Of a DNA stretch of 64,000 bases, positions 12,561 through 24,420 are shown piece by piece. The stretch covers positions 2,294,001 through 2,358,000 of the forward strand of contig JAITYX010000053.1 in NCBI GenBank assembly GCA_021018815.1, in the 5' to 3' direction. How positions within the stretch are numbered: the first letter of the stretch is position 1; every line of letters begins with the position of its first letter. This DNA is from Talinum fruticosum. Its lineage: Eukaryota; Streptophyta; Magnoliopsida; Caryophyllales; Talinaceae. A program made the position numbers and the translations under genes. The notes beneath the pieces were generated by a model, which was not told the DNA's origin, did no database searches, and saw only the letters and a program-made list of their open reading frames with translations.

Positions 12561-15560
12561 GTTGCCCATATCCTCGCAAGAGCTTGAGTCTCTTGAAACT
12601 AAGAACAATTTTCTAAAAATAATCTAGAAAAACTAAGACTCAGTTTAAAGGTACTTAGGACTAGCTCACATGATAATGAGATTGAGTCCGAGTACCTCGG
12701 ATTTGAGAATGAGCTCTTAAAGAAAAAGCTAAATGAGTCTTAGAATTTGATTTTAAAACTCACTCAAGGTTAAAAAACCTTGATCTCCTTCTTGGTTCTC
12801 AGTGTATTTCTTTTTGAAAATAAGATTTGGGTTTTAATTCGAAAAGGAGGATAACTCCTATAAAGGTCTTTCAAGAAGGATTCTCGAAAAATCTTTTACA
12901 GAAAATCCAAGTCTAGTTCAACTCGAGACAGTGAGAAAAAGAACTCAGCTCGGAAAGGTTTTTCAAAAGAAGTCCGCTTATATTTTTTACAAAAGAAAAT
13001 ATTTTAACAAACCTCGAAACTCGGTTTTCAAAAAGGAAGACTCGAAATTAGACCCTTCCCAAGATTATTCAAATTTGGGTTCCCAAAAGTGCCCTTCCTC
13101 CAAAACTAAACTTAGTAAGAATAGTTCCTAGGATTCGTTAGAGGAAGCGAGAAGGGTTAGTTTGTTTTCTTTGCGCAGGTATACTACAAAGCAAAGGAAG
13201 ACTCGGGTCCGACCTTCGAAACTGCTCAAAATTTTAACGTAGTCATCTCCTTGATAATATCAAGTAACAGTCTAGTCATGTCCTTGATAATATCATTTCG
13301 ACATCAACCAAGGCATGACTCACCTTATTTATGATTACATTCAATTGGTATGACTGATATCATTCATGTTTAACTCGTATAATTCTGAATTCATATCATT
13401 TATCTAATATTTCTCTGTCCTTGTTCCTTAATCATTACATTCTTCCGCTCAACATTTTGTTCTCTCCTTGTTTATTGTTGATGAAATGCATTGGGGAGAG
13501 AATAATGGAATTCATTTTATTAAGGGAAGGAAATAATGTGAATATTTCACTTACAGGGAGTTCAATAGTTTAGGGGGAGAGAATTATGAAAAGTTTCACA
13601 AATTTAAAATGTTCCTCATGCCATTTTAATTATGCTTGATAATTCTGATGAATTTCTTTGAGTTATTATTTAGTTGAATGTCTTTCATCAAAAAAGGGAG
13701 ATTAAAGACTCGGGTATGACTAACTAACCCCTTGAATATGGTTTGATTTCATGCATTCATCTAAATTTAGGATAAAATAAGAAGCATCCTAAAAGAAATT
13801 CATTTAACTAAGTCATATGCTTTATAAGTCATCCTTTCAATATGACTTTTTCATTACTCGAACTTAGACTTAAGTATATTAAGTTTATCTTACTATGCCC
13901 GAGAGTTAGAAAGTAGAATCCGAGTTAGTTATGACAAACTGAGTTAGACCGACATACTTAGATCTTAGATTCTAACCTCCTCGGTTGAACTCGGACATTT
14001 AGTTCACCTAAGTTATTTCATATTTAACATGTCTACTTTATCATCGCAAACATCATGATTTGATCTCGGGATTGAATTATTTGAATCTTGTTTTAACCTA
14101 GAAACTTACAATATTATTTGCTTAATCATGCGTAATTGTAAAATGTTTAAATAACTCATGTGCCCATTAAGATTGAATGATTTATTTATAAGTTTTGACA
14201 TATTTGGAATCTGAACATATTAAATATGAGACTTGAAATATTCCAGATTAATAGATTAAGGATAATTAGTCTTTAAATATTTTATTTAGACTAATCCTTA
14301 TCTAATTATGTATCAAAGTATTTTTATACTTTGAGAACCATTGTGCTTAATGTTTTTGCAGGTTTTGCTAATGTCAATTATTTGAAGAAAAAGTAAAAAC
14401 AAAAGGCTTTTGACTCGTTAAAGCACTACGAGACAAAAAGTTCGAATTTCCGGAAATGCTCGTAACTTTTTGACATCTTTGTCTCATTATTGTTTTGGGT
14501 AATATTTTATTTTTGAGTCTAACGATCTTTTCATTCTTCTTTTCTAGTTTACAAAAGTTGGAAAAAGAGTTGTTGGAAGCTAAGACCAAGGTACAACGGC
14601 TAGCCGACTCGAGCAGCTTCATCGGAAAGATGTTGAAAACTCAACGGTTATCTCTTCAAGGCAAATTATTTATAGAAGCCTTTGCACAAGATTTCAACTG
14701 ATGAATGGAAGAAAAAGAGAGACCACATTAAACAACTTCTCTATTATACAACTCCCAAAATGTAATTCTAATATTTTGAGTTGTATTTTTCTAAGTCAGC
14801 TTGTATTGTAATTCTTAGTACTTTTTCTCTCTCGACTGAGTTGTAAAGTTTATCTCAACTTACTTGTCCCAAACTGCAAAGATTATCTTAGTTTGGAAGT
14901 ACCAGAGTTAGATAAGGGAACTTTTAACCTTGGGAAAAATTGGAGGATTCCCAAGTTGATAAGGTAACTTCAACTTGGAAGTACTTAGTCGATCAAATAA
15001 GGTAAATTCGAGCCTGGGAAAAATTGTAATAGATTTGTAGAGAGGATTCCCAAGTTGATAAGGTAACTTCAACTTGGAAGTACTTAGTCAGTCAAATAAG
15101 GTAAATTCGAGTCCGGGAAAATTGTAATAGATTTGTATGGGAACAAACCTGGATAGTCACATTCATCGTAATTGAGAATTCAATTAGTGGATTTGACTTG
15201 GGGTCTAGATTGGTAGTTTCCGTGGTTTTCTTCCCCATGAGGATTTCCACATAATTCTAACTTATCATATTTTTCTCTCTTCTTTGTCCGAGTCACTCGG
15301 ACTCGGTTCCGACCTTAACCGAGCTCGAAACAATATTATCTTAATATGCTAAGTGCTTAGTTCTCTAAACTTCAGAACTTAACTTCGTCGGGGTTGCTCT
15401 AAACTCATATGTGTTTCTAAATTCATTCCGGACTTAGAATTGCTTTTCCGAGCTCATACTCTGCAGAAAATCTTTAATTTCGCAAAAATCTTCCATTACC
15501 CTGTTCACCCTCCCTCTAGGGTGATTTATCTTCTCAAGAGAAAACCCTTCATTTTACACT
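12560..15560 (+). mobile_element. Ty1/copia remnant: gag scraps, 3' non-coding region and LTR
   Basis: About 12590-12680 reads as a gag-type coiled coil (TKNNFLKNNLEKL), and 12931-13131 is a Lys-rich piece probably further along gag. Pol is missing. At 13690 'catcaaaaaagggagatt' matches the polypurine tract and LTR junction common in plant copia elements, so the LTR probably starts near 13702. The 15200-15260 stretch (gtggttttcttccccatgaggatttccaca) is split over typical copia LTR 3' sequence. The 14280-14380 part is shared with 1580-1690 on the other strand. Edges are estimates; no target duplication found. Confidence 0.55.
14944..15141 (+). repeat. 99-bp direct tandem repeat, two copies, inside the copia LTR
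   Basis: The phrase 'aggattcccaagttgataa' begins at 14944 and again at 15043, and both copies run through 'aattgtaatagatttgta' with only a few differences. A weaker third piece with related wording (gataagggaacttttaacct) lies upstream at about 14912. LTR tandem repeats of this kind usually lie in the U3 promoter region. Confidence 0.85.
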
Positions 15561-16097
15561 ATTTATGACTATTGTACACTAACAAGTAAGACTACTTCAT
15601 TAAGTTCTTTTAAACAAAAAAAAACCTTCTTTACAAATATTGTTCATAAACAATGATCTATTAATCACAAAAAAATAACTTATAGTCACTAAAAAATACT
15701 TTTATGCTAATAATGTTCTACTCTTCCAATATAAAAAAGAGCTAAAAATAACGTAAATTAAGGATTAAAAATTGTTAAAAATAACATAATAAATAGTATC
15801 AATTTAAAAAATGTGCTATTATCATCAAAAATTGACTTAATATATAAAAAAAATATTAATTGCAACTAAATTAGTGTGAAATTCTAGTAAAACTGCCAAA
15901 TTATTGTAAAATTCTAGCAAAATCATAAAAATTGAAGAGAGAGAGAGACAGAAAGAGAGATATGTAAGTTGGGATAATGACGAAATGTTTTTATCAAAAT
16001 AAAAATGATGATGTGTCATAGTGGGAGTGCATAAGGTACGGTCCTCTTGAAAGGACAAGTGGAATTTTTGTTTAAGGGGGTGATGGAAATTTAACCC
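15561..16097. other. AT-rich intergenic stretch, no gene seen
   Basis: Only short AT-rich ORFs and a GA-rich patch near 15938-15960 are present. The last five bases (aaccc, 16093-16097) are the left target duplication of the following element. Confidence 0.6.
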
Positions 16098-18752
16098 TGT
16101 AACAACCCGACCCTAAATCACAATTATTTATTTTAAATCACATTATTTATTTTATTAATTACACTATTTATATAATTGAGCGCGTGCACTTCAATTCGAT
16201 ATCTTATATTTAAACTATTTTTATCCGTATGTTATGCGGCTAAGGCGACGAAGTGGCCCTAATAAAAATCTCATAATAAGATTTTAATTTGTGAACATCG
16301 TTATTAAAAACAAAATTAAAAGTAACAATAAAAGAAAACAAAATAAGTAAATAAAGCAATAAATCAAAATAATCAAATTAGATTTTTCTAAGGAAAAATC
16401 CAGAGAAAGAATTCTCTGGAATACTTAAACAGACTTAAAAATTCATCTCATCCCTCACAACTCAGGCTCACACTCGCTCCCCGCTTCCTCCCCCTCGTCC
16501 TCCCCTGCCTCACCATCTCTCTCTCTCGCTGCTGCCTTCCACTTCGGCCACCGGACGCCACCCACGTCGGCCGGAGGTCGGCGCTAGGCGCCGCCCAGCG
16601 AGCGCCCTCTCACTCTCCCTTGCGCTATCGCTCTCGCTCTCCCTCGCGTACTCTGTTTTCCTTTTTCCACCTCCATCTGCGGCCTGCTCCCGGCCATCAA
16701 GCGCCACCAACGCCAGGCCAGCGGCCGGCGCCGGCGTCATCCGGAAGAAGCCCGGCGCCTCTCGTCCACCTCTGCCTCTGTCCCTCACTCGCGCTCTCGC
16801 TCTCCTCTCTCTGCCGCGGGCGCTGTTCGTCCCTCGCCGCGGCCCGCTCTCCGGCCAGCCTCCAGCCGCAGCTTCGGTCACCGGAAGTAAACGCCGGTGT
16901 TTCCTGGTGGTCGCCGGGCAGCTACCACGCACCACCGTCCCCAGCCTCTGCCGCTCCGTCCTGGCCTCCTCCTCCGTGAATTCGAAGGTAACAGCCCTAA
17001 ACCTTAAATCATCAAGTTCATTATCTATTTGAGCAATTATAATTGTGAAATTGAATTATTTTATTTATAAATATGTTTATGGAGTGAAGTTAAAGATTAA
17101 TTTGGGAAAATTCAAATTGGTGTGGAGGATTTAGGGTTGGTGTTTTGGTGAATTGATTGTACGAATGTGATTCCTTTGGGGAAATTATGAACTAGCGAAT
17201 GAGATTGAGGATGTCTTATTATCGAATGGAACAATTTGGTGGAATTGTTACATTTTACAAATAGCTGGAATTGAACACAAAGGAAGAAAAAAAACATGCA
17301 GGGAGGATGAGGTCGGATAATAGATTGTGTAAGAGGCATGGGGGACATCCGAACACTTGGTATGCTTAATTTGGATATGAATACGAGTTCGTCGAGGAAA
17401 TAACACTTAGGCACTTAAATTGGTGTATATGTATGAGTTTTGGGCGATTCGGCAAAGTTGTGAAACCTTCCGATGGAAGGGCATTTGATGGATTAATTAA
17501 TTATTTAACTATAGGTTTTGAGTGCGAGAGAAGGGAGAAGTGAGGAAGGAATTAAGAATAAGTGTTGTGTATATATGTACACCATTTTTCAATCCAAGTC
17601 ATCTAGCAAATCGAATAACGCCAACATCATTGGGTATTTAGTTAGCCTAATCAACTTCTCTAATTAATATGAATTGTATTCAATAAACGCAGTAAAGCTG
17701 AGTAATACAAACATTAGCTTAATTGACTTTCACATGAATATATGAAATGAAATAAATTGTTAAAGCTTATACAAACTCAAGCATTAAAACTCAAGAAAAC
17801 ATTATTAACCCTAGAAATCCATTTTAAACGGAACCGAGGCCACTTCCGTTGTCGAATAGCTAGTGACTCAAATTTCTGCAAAAAGGGGAGAAACAAATAT
17901 TCTCAATTCAGGTACATGCATTGCTCGTGCCTTTCGAAAATTCACATGTTTCATCAAATCTCAACATTTCTCATATATGCAATTATTAATGAATCATTTA
18001 TAAGGCAAGTTTTGCCACCTAATTAAGTGGTCCCCTCCCAATTATCAATTACCAAGGGCTTAGGCCCGCCAATTATACCGCGCGGCGTCAACTCGGGTTA
18101 TCGATCGGCCCGGGGTGACACCTGTTCAACGATCGTATCAATTACCAAGGGGTTCCACTTCCAGATAATAACCGACAAGCAATTTTACTTATATTCTCTC
18201 CCCTTATTTCAAACTAAAATGAATTGAAATGCGCGCGCTCAATTAAAATATGTTTCAAAGTTGTTTTACAGTGCAGGAATGTTCGTACCGAGTTTCGACT
18301 CACCTGTTTCAAATATTTTACTGTTTTTGTTTTAGGAAGAAGCATTGGTGAACAATCAACCATTTCCTTAGTCCGATGAAGGCAAACCCTAGCCAGCCAC
18401 GTGGCATTCGCAGATCCGAAGGTATATAGACGCTCACAGTGATTTTACCTTCAACCAGGGTTAGGTATGGCCTTGGGAATTATCGTAGGTTGTATAAATA
18501 TTATGTTGCTAAATCAGTAAACTATACTTTTGGGATGATTTAGCTACCTGGGTAGTAAGTAGTTACTTCTAACAGGATCAATGGAAATATAACAGTGGAT
18601 GCATAAATTGAATTTCAATTTTATTTCATATATTTAGCCTTGTCCTATCCTTAGGACGGCGGTAACGTCTTCGATCGTTACCTTCCGCTGCGACCTTACG
18701 TAATAGTCCCTAATGAAGGGATCATTAAGTAATGGTGATTGGGGGCGTTACA
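16098..18752 (+). mobile_element. solo-LTR-like insertion, 2655 bp, 5-bp target duplication AACCC
   Basis: The segment starts TGTAACAACCC and ends GGGGGCGTTACA, so it has TG...CA ends with short inverted termini (TGTAAC / GTTACA). It is flanked by the same five bases, aaccc, at 16093-16097 and 18753-18757. Five-base duplications and TG/CA ends are diagnostic of LTR-retrotransposon integration. No gag, pol or second LTR is found inside, so a solo LTR (or a non-autonomous element) is the best reading. It holds a GC-rich block at 16440-16985, unlike its surroundings, and splice-like sites discussed in the findings. The LTR is long for plants but within the known range. Orientation is not certain. 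Confidence 0.75.
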
Positions 18753-18757
18753 AACCC

Positions 18758-19344
18758 CGAACATGAAAAATTCAATTCGAACTCGCCCTATTTATAACGG
18801 ACTTTTGGTATAGAAAAGTGAAAAAATAAGTATTGGGTACGTTGGAAAATAACGAGTTTGGGTATGGTATCAATATCGATAGGATACGAGGTTCACCCAC
18901 CTCACACCCACACCCGGTTTATTTTAATGTGATAATTTTCTTCACACACTCGATGGGCATGTTAACTATCATATGATGATGCATAGAAAAAGACTTATTC
19001 AATTCATAACGAAATTGTAATTTTCTAACTAGTAAAAATAACTTCATCCTCATATAATAAACATCAGGATGATTCTCATATGTCGATGTGGGTATTGTGT
19101 TCTCATTATATACAAACTAGAGTAAAACCCGCAAACCCAAAAAAAAAGGCCCAATGGATGCCAGTAGGTCGTAAGTTTTCAAAACCCGATGAGTGTGGGT
19201 ACAGGTATGGATACAATTTTTTAAAATGGTATAGGCGCGGGTATAGCTTTACTTGATTTGAACCTACCCCATTTTCATTATTTTGCTTTTAAATTATATA
19301 ACATATCAATTTAGACTGAAATAAGACAAAGACACTTAAAATGT
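18758..19344. other. degenerate 'gggtatgggtac'-type low-complexity region, no gene
   Basis: Loose repeats of cccgat / gggta(t/c) occur at about 18830-18910 and 19180-19265. This resembles the degenerate interiors of several plant MITEs, but I see no clear ends or target duplication. Confidence 0.4.
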
Positions 19345-20108
19345 ACTCCCTATGTTTCAAAATACACGTTGTTTTAAGGTTATGCAGAATATCAAGGAAA
19401 CACAAAATTCATGACAAATTTTATGCGTTAAAAGACAAAGTTTCCCTATATTTCATTGGAAATAAAGAAAAACAATGAAAACAAGAAAAGAAACAAGGCA
19501 ATCAATAAGGATAAAATTAGTAAATTAGTGATTAATACTCCATTTGTTTTAAATTATCTGTCGTTTTAGAAAGTTAGAGAAAAATTAATTAGTTAAGTGG
19601 TAAAATCACTACTACATGAACCACTATTAACTATGGTTAAAAACAACATTTAACTATTGTTAAATGGTGTCTTGTATGTGGCCGTCATTGTATGTAGCAT
19701 CTTTTACTATGGTGCAAAACCGTAGTAATAAGTCACTCTATAACGACGGTTCTTACATTAGAACCATCGTCATAGGTCCTACACGAAATGCCTAAATTAT
19801 TTAGCCAGGGCATATGATGACGGTTCTAATGTAAGAACCGTCGTCATACATCAGAATTTTTTTGTTTTTTTTTTTTTGTTTTTTTGTACCCCTGTACAAA
19901 ATACATCACAACTTACACAACGAACAACCAACAGCACGCAATTTTCCAATATATACAAAGATATCCCACTTACTATAACCACAACATGTTCTATCTTGAA
20001 CAAGTTTGACAACACAATTCCATATTTCACAATAACTTCCAGCACTTAATATATTACAGTAATGTGAAATTATAATACAAAGAGTACTCTTTCAGTATTT
20101 ATGTGAAC

Positions 20109-20350
20109 AAGTTCATCTCTATTTATCCAAAGTGATACTTTTGTAGTAGATTTACTTATGTTATTGTCTTTATGACGATATTACTTGCTTGGAGTTATTC
20201 CAGAGGTAGCCTGGACAACATATATACATCTTATTTTTTGTTGTCCACGCTACCTCTGCACGAACTTCAAGCAAGCAATATACTCATAAAGACAAGCACA
20301 TAACTCAATCTACTAAAAAGCATCACTTTAGGCAAATAGAGATGAACCTT
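20109..20350. repeat. long hairpin, about 112-base arms with an 18-base loop
   Basis: Left arm 20109-20220 (aagttcatctctatttatcc ... cctggacaaca) pairs with right arm 20239-20350 (tgttgtccacgctacctctg ... agatgaacctt). I estimate about 80 percent pairing with no large gaps, and weaker pairing extends outward to about 20086 and 20372. It could fold as an RNA hairpin if transcribed. A piece of the arm (gcttgcttggagttcgtg) recurs at about 20510 and in shortened form near 20748. Confidence 0.85.
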
Positions 20351-20547
20351 TTGGCATTAATATTGAAGTCATTTATTCTACAAAATTCAAACACCAAGAA
20401 ATAAAGTTTTTGGCATGAATACTAAAAAGGAATACACAAAGTGGTCATCTCACGAGCAATCTCTATTTCCTTTATCATTGTCCCAAACCGATGCTCCTCT
20501 TATGTATTGCTTGCTTGGAGTTCGTGTAGGGGTAAAGGTGGACAACC

Positions 20548-20956
20548 TCACTTCTTTTTAGGGATGTTCCTCTTCTTCTCCTTAGGGAGGTTCCTCTCCT
20601 TCTCCTTTGGTAGATTCCTTCGGACTGGAGAAGAATGAGAGAAAGGGCCCTCCACCGATTCACTTCTCCCCGAGAGGGGACCAGACGATGAGCCCATGCT
20701 TGAAGTGGCGCCTCCGTCCGCCGCGTCACTTGCTGATGAGTACGAATTGCTTGCTTGGATTTCTATAAGATGGTCAAAGTGGCGCTCTACCCAGTGCTTC
20801 AAGGAGGTCAAAGTCTAAACGCAACACAGCTTGTTTGAGAGCATGAGCTGCGTAAAAGTCTACAAAATCCAGCTCCATGGCATCATCAATCGAAGGTGTA
20901 GAATGTCTTTGCCACAATGGACGGGCAGCAATTGGCAACAGTAGCTTGCTCGGCAT
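20548..20956 (-). pseudogene. unrecognised ORF fragment inside CACTA 1
   Basis: Two overlapping minus-strand frames are open: 20774-20956 (ends ...FDLLEALGRAPL) and 20548-20811 (Ser-rich, then a repeated KEKxRNLP unit). The repeat unit corresponds to tandem 'ttcctctccttctcctt' blocks at about 20565-20620. I do not recognise a family. Base composition is more GC-rich than the surroundings, which fits a captured piece of a host gene or a leftover transposon gene, but neither is shown. Confidence 0.3.
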
Positions 20957-21132
20957 GGTCCCTATTGAAGCGTGGGCACAATTTCTCGTTACCGGTAGGA
21001 AGTGCTCAGTAACTCATTTTCATTATGATCGAAGGAAAGACTTAAATCAAAAAATTATTCTATTACCAACTCCCTCAATAAAGTCTCTATTCCTCTTCCC
21101 ATTTTAAGAATTTTTTGCTTCCAATTGTTTAC

Positions 21133-21135
<3 letters not shown>

Positions 21136-21182
<47 letters not shown>

Positions 21183-22957
21183 TCCTTTTGCTTCCAATTT
21201 TGATGTATTATACATTATCATAAATCAGACATGATTTTATTTGAAATTTTACATAATGCATAGGACAAATTAATATGAATAAAATGTTGAGGTCATCCCT
21301 TTAATTCTCTTTAACGACCCCAATACATAACTACAACTGAAGTTCCCGTAATGCTTGTTGTCGTTAACAATGAGATCGAGTTCGTAAGGAAAGACATAGA
21401 GTCTATGTGCAGCATGGGTCGGTACACGAAGAAAGGGAAAAGGGATAAAGGATTTATTGGATAGAAAGGTGGTAAACAATCACAAAACTAGTAATAATTC
21501 CCTATTGTTTATCAGCTTTTTCTCCAATAAAGCCTTTATCCCTTTTCTCTATCTTCGTGGACCGACCCATGCTGTCATACAGACTTTATGCTTGCCTATT
21601 GAATCCGACCTCATTGTTAAAGTCAATAAGGGTTATGGGAACTATTACATGAACCACTTTTAACTACGGTTAAAAATGACCTTTAACTACGGTTAACCAA
21701 CGTCGTGTATGTGGTCATCATTGTATGTAGCACCTTTTAAGTACGGTTAATAACCGCAGTGAAAGACAGACCTATAACTACGGTTCTAGAGAAGAACCGT
21801 AGTTATAGGTATACTTATAACTACGGTTCTTCTCCAAAACCGTAGTTATAGGTACAACTATAACTACGAGTTCGGACCTATAACTACTGTTCTTCTCCGG
21901 AACCGTAGTTATAGGTACAATTATTTTAACAAAAAACAAGGGCACATTTAGATCTAAACCTTGAGATCTTAAATCGGGCACATTCAGATCTAAAAACTAA
22001 AGGGATCTAAAATGAGCACATTTAGATCTAAAACTCAAGCACATTCAAATCTAAAACTCGATCATAGGAGGCAAACGAATTCGAATACAATAGATCTAAA
22101 ACCGAGCACAAGGACACGAATTTGAATACGGATAAAGTTGTTGGAGGGGTGATGCATGTATCCAAGTTTCACAGGAGGAAAACGAATTCAACAGATAATT
22201 ACAAGGACACGAATTCAACATATCATATCCTTCAACATCCGAGTTCACCACAAATTGCATATTCGATAGGCACAATCCATCATTTATCTATCAAAAATCA
22301 ATTCAAACTTTCAACAATGAATTCCTAGTGCACATTAGTACCCAACCTCAATAAAACCGTAAATAATGAAAAATCCGACCTCAATAAAAGTGACGTTGTT
22401 CTACATTCGTATGGTTCGAACCCATCCTCCGACAACCAAGTTCTGTCCCAGATGATCCAAACCCTCATCGGGGCAGCACTTTATATCAGCTATGCACAAC
22501 ATCTTCCAAAGTTCTCCAACTTTACCGCCGACATCGGTGTTTTCCGGCGACTTTCGGTTCTCTCGGAAGCGAGGGGAGCAGGAGCCGTTTTGAGAGGGTT
22601 TGAGAGGAAAAGGATGTTCTCGAAGGGAGGAGAGAGAGAAAACAAGTCAGACCAAAAAAATGGTGTCTTGCTACTCCTCCCAGCGATGGCGGCGATGGAG
22701 CTTAGGCACGAACGACATTCGAGTGGGAGCGAGTGAAGAGGAGGAGAAATAAGCAGAGTAAGCGGGAGTAGAGGAGAGTTAGCGCTCTCTTGAAGATCGG
22801 GATGAGCTGGCCATTGACGCCAACAACGCCTTGGTTGCTATTAACGCTGACGCTAGAGGAAGAGAGAGAGAGAGAGAGATAGCCTTCGTTGCAATTGACG
22901 CTGGAGCTGGAGGAAGAGAGAGACGGAGAGCCTTGGTTGCCATTGACACCGGCGCTG

Positions 22958-22997
<40 letters not shown>

Positions 22998-23520
22998 AGG
23001 GGGAAAGCAAAGAGGCAAAGAGGATGGTTGAGCGGTTCAAAGAGAAGGAGGAGAAAGAGAGGAGAGGAAAGGGCCATATTTAGGGTTTTTGAAAATAGGT
23101 CTACACTTTTAACTACAATTCAATGAAAGAACCGTAGTCATAGGTATTACCTATGACTATGGTTCTTTCAATGAACCATAGTAATATGTTCATATCCTAA
23201 CATATGACGATGGTTCATTGAAACAACTATCGTCATAGGTGATAAACAACGCTACTTATGTACAAAAATGCCATCTGGTTCATTTTTCATGATGGTTTGT
23301 CCTTTTAACCATCGTTAAAGACCCATCGTAAGTGGTTCTTGTAGTAGTGTCGAACTCCGGTTCTAGTTATGTCTTGGGTTGTTAAAGCAAACTAAATGGA
23401 TGGCATCAACATTTCATTGATATTCATTATTGTCTTATTCATTACGTAAACATAAAAAAATCATGTACTCTAGTTTACGACCAAGTATAATACAACAAAC
23501 TTGCACCCAAAAAGGAAATC
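21136..23520. repeat. foldback (palindromic) element 1, interrupted by CACTA 2
   Basis: After a (TA)n tract (21136-21179), the left arm (21180-21480) is the inverse of 21500-21639 continued at 23350-23510. Examples: 'gacccatgct' with 'agcatgggtc', and 'aaaatgttgaggtcatcc' inverted as 'ggatggcatcaacattt'. The centre is near 21490. The right arm is broken exactly where CACTA 2 sits, so that element inserted later. No coding is visible. Confidence 0.8.
21640..23349. mobile_element. non-autonomous CACTA transposon 2, nested in the foldback
   Basis: The left end (actattacatgaaccac, first base or two altered) and right end (GTGGTTCTTGTAGTAGTG) match the ends of CACTA 1. Subterminal arrays of TAACTACGGTTCT and its inverse fill 21660-21930 and 23100-23340. 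No clean 3-bp duplication is visible, but the surrounding palindrome arm continues on both sides, which proves insertion. A GC-richer block (22440-23080) with GA microsatellites next to the right subterminal repeats may be an old first exon, by analogy with GC-rich first exons of En/Spm. No transposase is found. Confidence 0.8.
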
Positions 23521-23772
23521 AAAGATTTAGGTAATTGGATAAATTAGTCCACCCCCAACTTCAACTCATCAAAATAAATAAATTTGATAACAAATTTATC
23601 TTTATGACAAGTATTTGGGGAGATCCCTATATCCAAATACCTTTCCAATTTTTTACATTTTCACATTAATATTTTCTCCCTTTTCATCCTTAAACCCTAA
23701 ATAAATATATATATATACACCTCTTTCCCTCTATTCGTTGTGTAAGAGAATTGTTTATGTATATTTTATATT

Positions 23773-23776
<4 letters not shown>

Positions 23777-23819
<43 letters not shown>

Positions 23820-24420
23820 CCTTTTGTTTCCAATTTTGATGTATACATTTATCATAAACTAGACATGATTTTTTTTAAGTTTACATAATTCATAAGACAA
23901 TAATAAAATTGTGAATGAAATGTTAAGGTCACCCATTTAATTTCCTTTAATGATGCAAGACATTACCGGAACCAGAATTCTCTTGTTGTGATTAACAATG
24001 AGGTCAATTTTACAAGACAAAACATGGAGTGTACATGCAACATAGGCCAATCAAAGATAAGGGTAGAAGGATCCAGAGTCAAATGGAAACAAAAGGTCAT
24101 AAACAATAGTCATTGTTTATCACCTTTTGTTTCCATTTGACTCCTCGACCTTCTAACCTTCTTTATGCATCGGCTTATGTTGTATGTACACTTCATATTT
24201 TATCTTGTAAAACCGACCTTATTGTTAATCACAACTAAGGTATTCCGGTTCATATTATGTCTTCAGTCATTAAAGCAAATTAAATGCATGGCCTCAACAT
24301 TTCATTCATATTTCATTATTATCTTATAAATTACGTAAACTTCAAAAAAATCATGGCATCTAGTTTACGATCTTATAGAATACAATAAACTTGCAACCAA
24401 AAAGGAAACTGAAAATTTAG
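23777..24420. repeat. foldback element 2, intact palindrome
   Basis: After a (TA)n tract (23777-23814), arms 23815-24105 and 24115-24415 are inverted copies around a short centre at about 24110 (cataaacaatag / tcattgtttatc). It is the same family as foldback 1. The sequence after it (24420-24600) repeats 23520-23700, so foldback plus 3' spacer form a tandem direct duplication: 'agatccctatatccaaat' recurs at 23621 and 24511, 890 bases apart. Confidence 0.85.

Noticed and set aside
16510..16979. Long overlapping ORFs on both strands in the GC-rich block of the solo LTR
   Set aside because: Both strands are open only because the block is GC-rich with CT repeats; the products are Arg/Ala/Pro/Ser low-complexity with no domain.
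22779..23083. Several ORFs rich in Ser-Leu or Arg-Glu
   Set aside because: They translate GA/CT microsatellites in every frame.
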